Below are positions 6,027-9,632 of a stretch of 9,632 nt of DNA, piece by piece. The position numbers and the translations under genes were made by a program. Every line of letters begins with the position of its first letter. Positions within the stretch are counted from its first letter, which is position 1. The stretch spans positions 1 through 9,632 of the forward strand of contig JAQYER010000030.1 in NCBI GenBank assembly GCA_028723545.1. The letters run 5' to 3'. The notes under the pieces are model-generated. The model searched no databases and had not been told where the DNA came from. It worked only from the letters and a program-made list of their open reading frames with translations. This stretch comes from Caryophanales bacterium (GTDB lineage: Bacteria > Bacillota_I > Bacilli_A > RFN20 > CAG-826).

Positions 6027-7336
6027 AATTTCGCTAAAAGCTTAGCCCTCCTTACATAATCTGTGACTTTTAATTTAGATGTACATGAATAAGTGCAAAG
6101 ACCACATTCTATACATTTAAGTGGATTTAATGCTTTGATTTTTTCTTTATCCACTGATTTTACAGCGTTCATAATATCAACAGGTAATAATCCTTGTGGG
6201 CAAGATAAAACACATGATCCACATCTAACACATTGTTCTTCTTTATAATTTGTTTTTTTTAAAACAATTACTGATGTAACAGTTTTTGTAATAATTGTGT
6301 CATCACTTGGCAATGAAGCACCCATCATCGGTCCACCTAAAATAAATACTTTTTCCAATTCAGGATGAGAATATCCACCACATTTATCAATTAATTCACG
6401 AACTGATGTTCCACAAGTAACACGGAAGTTAGTAGGATATTTAATTCCATCACCAGTAATAGTAATATCTCTTTTAATAACTGGCATGTTATATCTAATT
6501 GCTTTATATAAACCAACCATTGTTGATACGTTGAAGTTAATAATTCCATATTTAGTTGGAAGTTCACCTGGTTTTAGTCTAATACCAGTAACTGCGTGAA
6601 TCATTTCTACTTCCCAACCTTGAGGATAGAAATCTGGAGTGCGGAATATTTCAATATTTTTTCCTAATGGATCGTTTTCTTCTCTTCTTAAATATTCGTT
6701 CCACATTTCCGCTAAATCGGAATATTTTCTTTTAATAACGATATATGCTTTTTTTGCATTAAATGCTTGCATAACATATTTAATGCCAGTAACAATTCTT
6801 TTTGGGAATTCCATCATAAGACGATGGTCGGCTGTAATATATGGTTCGCATTCAATACCGTTAATCAAAACAGTGTCGATTTTTTCATTAGTTTGAAATT
6901 TGATATATGTTGGGAAAGATGATCCACCTAAACCAACTAATGCACAGTTTTTTAAAATTTCAACCATGTCATCTTTGGTTAATTTAGCAATTTCTTCAGG
7001 AGTTCTTTCTTTAACATATTCAGCGTATTCGTCTTTAAAATCGTTCTCGATTTTCATATATTTAACTAATTTTCCAGAACGATGGTAATGTTCTTCATAG
7101 CCAATGAATGTTCCTGAGCATGAAGTGTGAATTGGTTGTTCAAAAAATTTACCAAAACGTTTTCCAACAATTTGGCAACATTTTACATGGTCTCCAGGAT
7201 TAATATATATTTCTGATTTGTCACATCTGGCGTTAGTAACACCAATATAAAGATATTTCGCATCAGTATATCTTAATGATGGAAGCTCTCTAATAAGACC
7301 TTTCGTGTCTTTAATTTTTCTTGTTTTCGCTATCAT
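6023..7336 (-). CDS. rnfC: Electron transport complex subunit RnfC (NADH/FMN and Fe-S subunit)
   Basis: A 437-residue cytoplasmic subunit that binds NAD(H) and FMN and carries two [4Fe-4S] clusters. An N-terminal RnfC domain (INPGDHVK, EQPIHTSCSG, about 45-75) is followed by the flavin/nucleotide domain with GLGGSSFPT (135-143) and LINGIECEPYITAD (158-170), an SLBB-like segment (TGDGIKYPTNFRVTCGTSVRELI, about 294-316) with GGPMMG, and a ferredoxin domain with C369-x2-C372-x2-C375-x3-C379 and C408-x2-C411-x2-C414-x3-C418. The usual GGxHPxxxK opening is absent and the N-terminal domain has extra cysteines (C38, C53, C54, C73). It is the first gene of the operon. There is no Shine-Dalgarno before the ATG at 7336, only an AT-rich promoter-like stretch, so its mRNA leader is probably very short. 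Confidence 0.96.
   Translation of the reverse strand: MIAKTRKIKDTKGLIRELPSLRYTDAKYLYIGVTNARCDKSEIYINPGDHVKCCQIVGKRFGKFFEQPIHTSCSGTFIGYEEHYHRSGKLVKYMKIENDFKDEYAEYVKERTPEEIAKLTKDDMVEILKNCALVGLGGSSFPTYIKFQTNEKIDTVLINGIECEPYITADHRLMMEFPKRIVTGIKYVMQAFNAKKAYIVIKRKYSDLAEMWNEYLRREENDPLGKNIEIFRTPDFYPQGWEVEMIHAVTGIRLKPGELPTKYGIINFNVSTMVGLYKAIRYNMPVIKRDITITGDGIKYPTNFRVTCGTSVRELIDKCGGYSHPELEKVFILGGPMMGASLPSDDTIITKTVTSVIVLKKTNYKEEQCVRCGSCVLSCPQGLLPVDIMNAVKSVDKEKIKALNPLKCIECGLCTYSCTSKLKVTDYVRRAKLLAKL
6033..6053 (-). promoter_or_regulatory. rnfD ribosome binding site separated from the start by a looped-out hairpin
   Basis: On the minus strand AAGGAGG (6053-6047) is followed at once by GCTAA-GCTT-TTAGC (6046-6033), a perfect five-pair stem with a four-base loop, then GAAATT and the rnfD ATG at 6026. 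The linear spacing is 20 bases, too long for normal initiation; removing the 14-base hairpin leaves six. The Shine-Dalgarno is built from tandem AGG AGG arginine codons of rnfC, unusual in such an AT-rich gene. Sequence shows the elements; the looping is inference. Confidence 0.5.
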
Positions 7337-7348
7337 AACTATAACTAT

Positions 7349-7367
7349 ATTATATTATTTTATAGCA
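7349..7367 (-). promoter_or_regulatory. Candidate rnf operon promoter (two overlapping -10 boxes)
   Basis: Upstream of rnfC the minus strand offers TGCTATAAA (7367-7359, extended -10) and TATAAT (7354-7349). Transcription would start near 7352 or 7342, giving leaders of about 16 or 6 bases with no Shine-Dalgarno. No good -35 is seen for either. Just before the ATG is a tandem ATAGTT ATAGTT (7348-7337). Confidence 0.45.
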
Positions 7368-7383
7368 ATTAAAAAAATGCTAT
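7362..7383. repeat. Inverted repeat ATAGCA-N10-TGCTAT over the rnf -10 region
   Basis: Plus strand 7362-7367 ATAGCA and 7378-7383 TGCTAT are perfect six-base arms around a ten-base A-rich spacer. One arm covers the TGCTAT of the extended -10 box, so a bound dimeric repressor would block the promoter. No T-run follows on either side in a way that suggests a terminator. The arms could match by chance in this AT-rich gap. Confidence 0.4.
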
Positions 7384-7500
7384 TTTCCAAATAAAAAAAT
7401 TAAGTTATTTTTTCAATATTAACTAAAAATATATTGCAATTTTAATACATAAATATGTTTATTATTGTGATTATAAATATTTATTTGTAACTATAAATTT

Positions 7501-7520
7501 TATTTATTGATGAATAAATA
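7501..7520. repeat. AT-only inverted repeat after the HdeD-like gene
   Basis: TATTTATT-GATG-AATAAATA is a perfect eight-base-arm inverted repeat 24 bases past the stop codon at 7544. It could form a weak hairpin at the transcript end, but it contains no G-C pair in the stem and lacks a clear U-tract after it on the minus strand. The rest of the 207-base gap (7337-7543) holds only AT-rich sequence and the rnf promoter elements. Confidence 0.3.
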
Positions 7521-7543
7521 TATATTAATTTAAGTTTTTTATA

Positions 7544-8101
7544 CTATTTATGTAGATGGCTTTCGATTTTTGTTTTAAATGATTCATTCTTCATTAAGTG
7601 GTCATATAACAAATCAATACCAGGATATAAAAGTGAAGTTGATATTAATTCAATAGGCAAAATATAGAAAGCATGAATCATCGCATGATGTTCAGTTGGA
7701 TTCATTACAAGAAGAATTGAGAATATTGAACAAACAGCCGATTCAATAATGGAAATAATACCCGGTCTTAAATGACATAAATTTATAACCGCTTCTTCAA
7801 TTTCAAATGCTTCTCTTAATATTGACCAAATACCCCATACGACACAGATGGATTCATAATCAGATAACAAGAAAATTGTTACAAACCCTAATATCGTTTC
7901 AATTAAGCACCAAAAGAATGAACTATGCTCAGCAAAATTCCTTGTTTTAACAGCAAAAATTATAATTCCTGGAACACCATATAAAAGCATTAATCCACCA
8001 ACAAGAAAACGTATTTCTTGAATGAAAAAATTAGAAAATACAAAAATTAAAATTGAAATAAAGGTATATAATATCGCACGAGTTATTTTCCAAACTTTCA
8101 T
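7544..8101 (-). CDS. Six-helix membrane protein, HdeD/DUF308-like
   Basis: A 185-residue protein with six predicted transmembrane helices in three hairpins (approximate starts at residues 8, 32, 61, 81, 112 and 142) and a short charged C-terminal tail (KNESFKTKIESHLHK). The pattern of paired helices with GGLMLLYGVPGIIIF and VVWGIWSILREAFEIEEAV resembles the HdeD/DUF308 family, small membrane proteins of unclear function linked to acid resistance in Escherichia coli. The assignment rests on topology and general style, so it is moderate. I start it at ATG 8101; a GTG at 8119 would add six residues but would lie in the promoter. There is no Shine-Dalgarno, and the -10 box ends exactly six bases before the ATG, so the transcript is predicted to be leaderless. 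Confidence 0.72.
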   Translation of the reverse strand: MKVWKITRAILYTFISILIFVFSNFFIQEIRFLVGGLMLLYGVPGIIIFAVKTRNFAEHSSFFWCLIETILGFVTIFLLSDYESICVVWGIWSILREAFEIEEAVINLCHLRPGIISIIESAVCSIFSILLVMNPTEHHAMIHAFYILPIELISTSLLYPGIDLLYDHLMKNESFKTKIESHLHK

Positions 8102-8107
8102 AGTTAA

Positions 8108-8135
8108 ATTATAATGCACTATTAAAATTTGTTAA
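8108..8135 (-). promoter_or_regulatory. Promoter for the HdeD-like gene, predicting a leaderless mRNA
   Basis: On the minus strand TTAACA (8135-8130, five of six matches to TTGACA), a 16-base spacer and TATAAT (8113-8108) fill the 34-base gap right after the antiporter stop. Standard -10 to start spacing puts +1 at 8101, the A of the ATG. Confidence 0.65.
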
Positions 8136-9428
8136 TCACTTTTTTGGCGATTCTATTACTAGTTCATCGTCTTTATGTAAATCGATATCTGTTCGATCTT
8201 TATTTAATAATTTTAAGAATATTGGAGCTAATAATGATGTTATTAAAATAAGAATAACAACAAAAGTCGTTATTTGAGGATTAATAACATCTTTTAATTT
8301 ATCAGCGCACACTAAAGCAACTTCTGCTCTAACCATCATTCCAACTCCAATTGAAGCAGATTGTTTTAAATTAAATCCACATCCTTTTGCGACAAGCCCA
8401 CAACCAAGGAACTTACCTAATATACCAACAACGATAAATAATATTCCAAACCAAATGAATTCTGGTTTAATCGATCCAAATTCAATTCCAATTCCAATAT
8501 TTGCAAAGAAAACCGGGGTGAACAAAATATTGGAGAATGTATCCGCTTTAGTGTCAATATATCCCCTATCCATGTTTGTTGATAATAACAATCCAGCAAG
8601 AAAAGCACCAGTAATATCCGCCACACCAAACACCAATTCAGCACACCAAGCATAAGCAAAACAAAACGCTAATGAATAAATTGGAATACGACGATGATGG
8701 TCATATTTTCTCGCTAAATATTTGAATAATTTTGAAAATAGCAAACCAATTCCAACAAAAATAACAAAATATAAAATAATACAAATAAACGAAGCGAGTG
8801 ATAAACTCATTCCCCATGAACTAAATAGATTGACTAATAATGCGTTGCTTGATGCTTCTTCAAGACCAGCGCTTACATCCAAACCTAAAACAATCGATAA
8901 AACAACTACCCCAATAATATCATCTAATATCGCGGCGGAAACAATGCATGTTCCCATTGGAGTGTTTAATTTACCAAGTTCTTTTAATGTCGCGACAGTA
9001 ACTGAAACTGATGTTGCAGTTAATATACATCCATAAGATAAAGCTTCCAAATAATTATCTTGAATATTATTAAAGCCACCATTGAATAACACTGTTAATA
9101 AAAATCCTAAACCCATCGGAACAATGACGCCTGCTAAAGTGATTAATATGCTTTTAATTCCAGTTGTTTTTATTTGTCTTAAATCTGTTCCAAGACCAGC
9201 GCTGAACATAATTAAAATAACACCAAATTTAGCAATAAATCCTAATCCTTCACTAGAAGTTTCAGTAAAGATAAATTGATTTGGAATTAATTTAATTAAT
9301 CCTAATAATAAGCCGCCACATAAAAAACCAATTACTTGAGGTAATCCAATTTTTTTACATCCAATTGCAAGGAGTTTACATACAACAAGAATTAAGGCTA
9401 CAGGCAATAACACTGATACATAATCCAT
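8136..9428 (-). CDS. CPA2/NapA-type monovalent cation:proton antiporter
   Basis: A 430-residue membrane protein with about 12-13 helices and no cytoplasmic TrkA/RCK domain, the size of NapA-like exchangers. The opening ACK-KIGLPQVIGFLCGGLLLG is the usual family N-terminus. The ion-binding region has TATSVSVTVATLKELG (137-152) on the unwound helix and ILDDIIG with D169-D170, the double-aspartate motif of electrogenic CPA2 antiporters (NhaA and NapA type). GVGMMVRAEVALV near residue 365 corresponds to the conserved GM-x-R-G/A-E-V-A segment. It probably expels Na+ (or K+) in exchange for protons. It has a good promoter and AGGAG ten bases before the ATG. Proximity to rnf, an ion-pumping complex, is suggestive of linked ion homeostasis, but the two are separate transcription units. 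Confidence 0.93.
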   Translation of the reverse strand: MDYVSVLLPVALILVVCKLLAIGCKKIGLPQVIGFLCGGLLLGLIKLIPNQFIFTETSSEGLGFIAKFGVILIMFSAGLGTDLRQIKTTGIKSILITLAGVIVPMGLGFLLTVLFNGGFNNIQDNYLEALSYGCILTATSVSVTVATLKELGKLNTPMGTCIVSAAILDDIIGVVVLSIVLGLDVSAGLEEASSNALLVNLFSSWGMSLSLASFICIILYFVIFVGIGLLFSKLFKYLARKYDHHRRIPIYSLAFCFAYAWCAELVFGVADITGAFLAGLLLSTNMDRGYIDTKADTFSNILFTPVFFANIGIGIEFGSIKPEFIWFGILFIVVGILGKFLGCGLVAKGCGFNLKQSASIGVGMMVRAEVALVCADKLKDVINPQITTFVVILILITSLLAPIFLKLLNKDRTDIDLHKDDELVIESPKK

Positions 9429-9438
9429 ATTTTATAAG

Positions 9439-9489
9439 CTCCTATCAAAGTTCCGCATATAATATAGCACTTAAAAAAATAAATGTTAA
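9439..9489 (-). promoter_or_regulatory. Antiporter promoter and ribosome binding site
   Basis: Minus strand TTAACA (9489-9484), 17-base spacer ending in TGC, and TATATT (9466-9461) form a near-consensus extended -10 promoter. Predicted +1 is near 9454, giving a 26-base leader that contains AGGAG (9443-9439), ten bases before the ATG at 9428. Confidence 0.7.
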
Positions 9490-9511
9490 GCATTATTTAT
9501 AAAAATAATTA

Positions 9512-9525
9512 TATCTAATTAGATA
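9512..9525. repeat. 14-base perfect palindrome TATCTAATTAGATA
   Basis: A perfect 14-base palindrome lies four bases after the stop codon of the right-edge gene and 22 bases upstream of the antiporter -35 box. It could be a small operator or a weak terminator hairpin (TATCT-AATT-AGATA, followed on the minus strand by TAATTATTTTT). The sequence alone does not distinguish these. Confidence 0.4.
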
Positions 9526-9529
9526 ATAA

Positions 9530-9632
9530 TTAACGGATTAAATCGAAAGGTTCTAATTCAATATCTGAATAAAAATATACAATCATTTGTGAATGTCTTG
9601 CCGCGTCTATTACATTCATATCTTTATCATAA
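9530..9632 (-). CDS. C-terminal fragment of an unrecognised gene
   Basis: An open frame enters from the right edge and ends at TAA 9532-9530, giving 33 residues that finish in SDIELEPFDLIR. The codon use is like that of its neighbours and the frame stays open to the window edge, so it is probably the end of a real gene. The fragment has a mixed charged and hydrophobic composition, no membrane segment and no motif I can assign. It is separated from the antiporter by about 100 bases holding a palindrome and the antiporter promoter. Confidence 0.6.
   Translation of the reverse strand, partial: YDKDMNVIDAARHSQMIVYFYSDIELEPFDLIR

Noticed and set aside
7441..7490. Rex-like half site (TTGTGA) in the gap upstream of rnfC
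   Set aside because: Only one half is present, with no matching TCACAA arm at the expected spacing, and it is about 100 bases from the promoter.
7501..7520. Intrinsic terminator after the HdeD-like gene
   Set aside because: The inverted repeat is real, but the stem is made only of A-T pairs and no U-tract follows, so I list it as a repeat and not as a terminator.
8417..8659. Minus-strand 80-codon frame inside the antiporter gene
   Set aside because: It is out of frame within a gene with clear family motifs and is a simple overlap artefact.

Overview
The window is strongly AT-rich and densely coded, and every gene I can support lies on the minus strand. UGA is used as a stop (rnfC, the antiporter) and tryptophan is UGG, so this is the standard bacterial code and not the Mycoplasma code. 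Base composition, gene content and protein style (short RnfB, NusG-domain-II and Gx-transporter genes beside rnf) suggest an uncultured low-GC Bacillota, plausibly an Erysipelotrichia- or RF39-like gut lineage. That placement is inference.

Reading in the direction of transcription (high to low coordinates), the window starts with the 33-residue tail of an unrecognised gene (9530-9632). Next come a CPA2/NapA-type cation:proton antiporter (8136-9428) with a clear promoter and ribosome binding site, then a six-helix HdeD/DUF308-like membrane protein (7544-8101) whose promoter is packed into the 34-base gap after the antiporter. A 207-base AT-rich gap (7337-7543) carries the candidate rnf promoter and a dyad.

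The core is a compact ten-gene run: rnfC-rnfD-rnfG-rnfE-rnfA, a 67-residue Cys-rich membrane protein, a short rnfB, apbE, a NusG-domain-II protein and a Gx-transporter-family protein (702-7336). Genes overlap or are a few bases apart, so one transcript is likely. RnfABCDGE is the membrane ferredoxin:NAD+ oxidoreductase that couples electron transfer to Na+ or H+ movement. ApbE attaches FMN to threonines in RnfG and RnfD. A DUF3737 beta-helix gene (1-682, cut by the window edge) follows after 19 bases and has its own extended -10 element.

Most of this is a recognisable Rnf locus. The points worth a second look are an RnfB that ends after its first [4Fe-4S] motif and lacks the ferredoxin-like domains; next to it a tiny one-helix protein with a second CxxCx4C motif; a NusG-II gene with no ATG, GTG or TTG start but a good GGAGG placed for an AUU start; an rnfD ribosome binding site that fits only if a small hairpin is looped out; three transcription units whose -10 boxes imply leaderless or near-leaderless mRNA; and a CGAT instead of SGAT flavinylation motif in RnfG. 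I see no RNA genes, CRISPR arrays, insertion sequences or phage genes.
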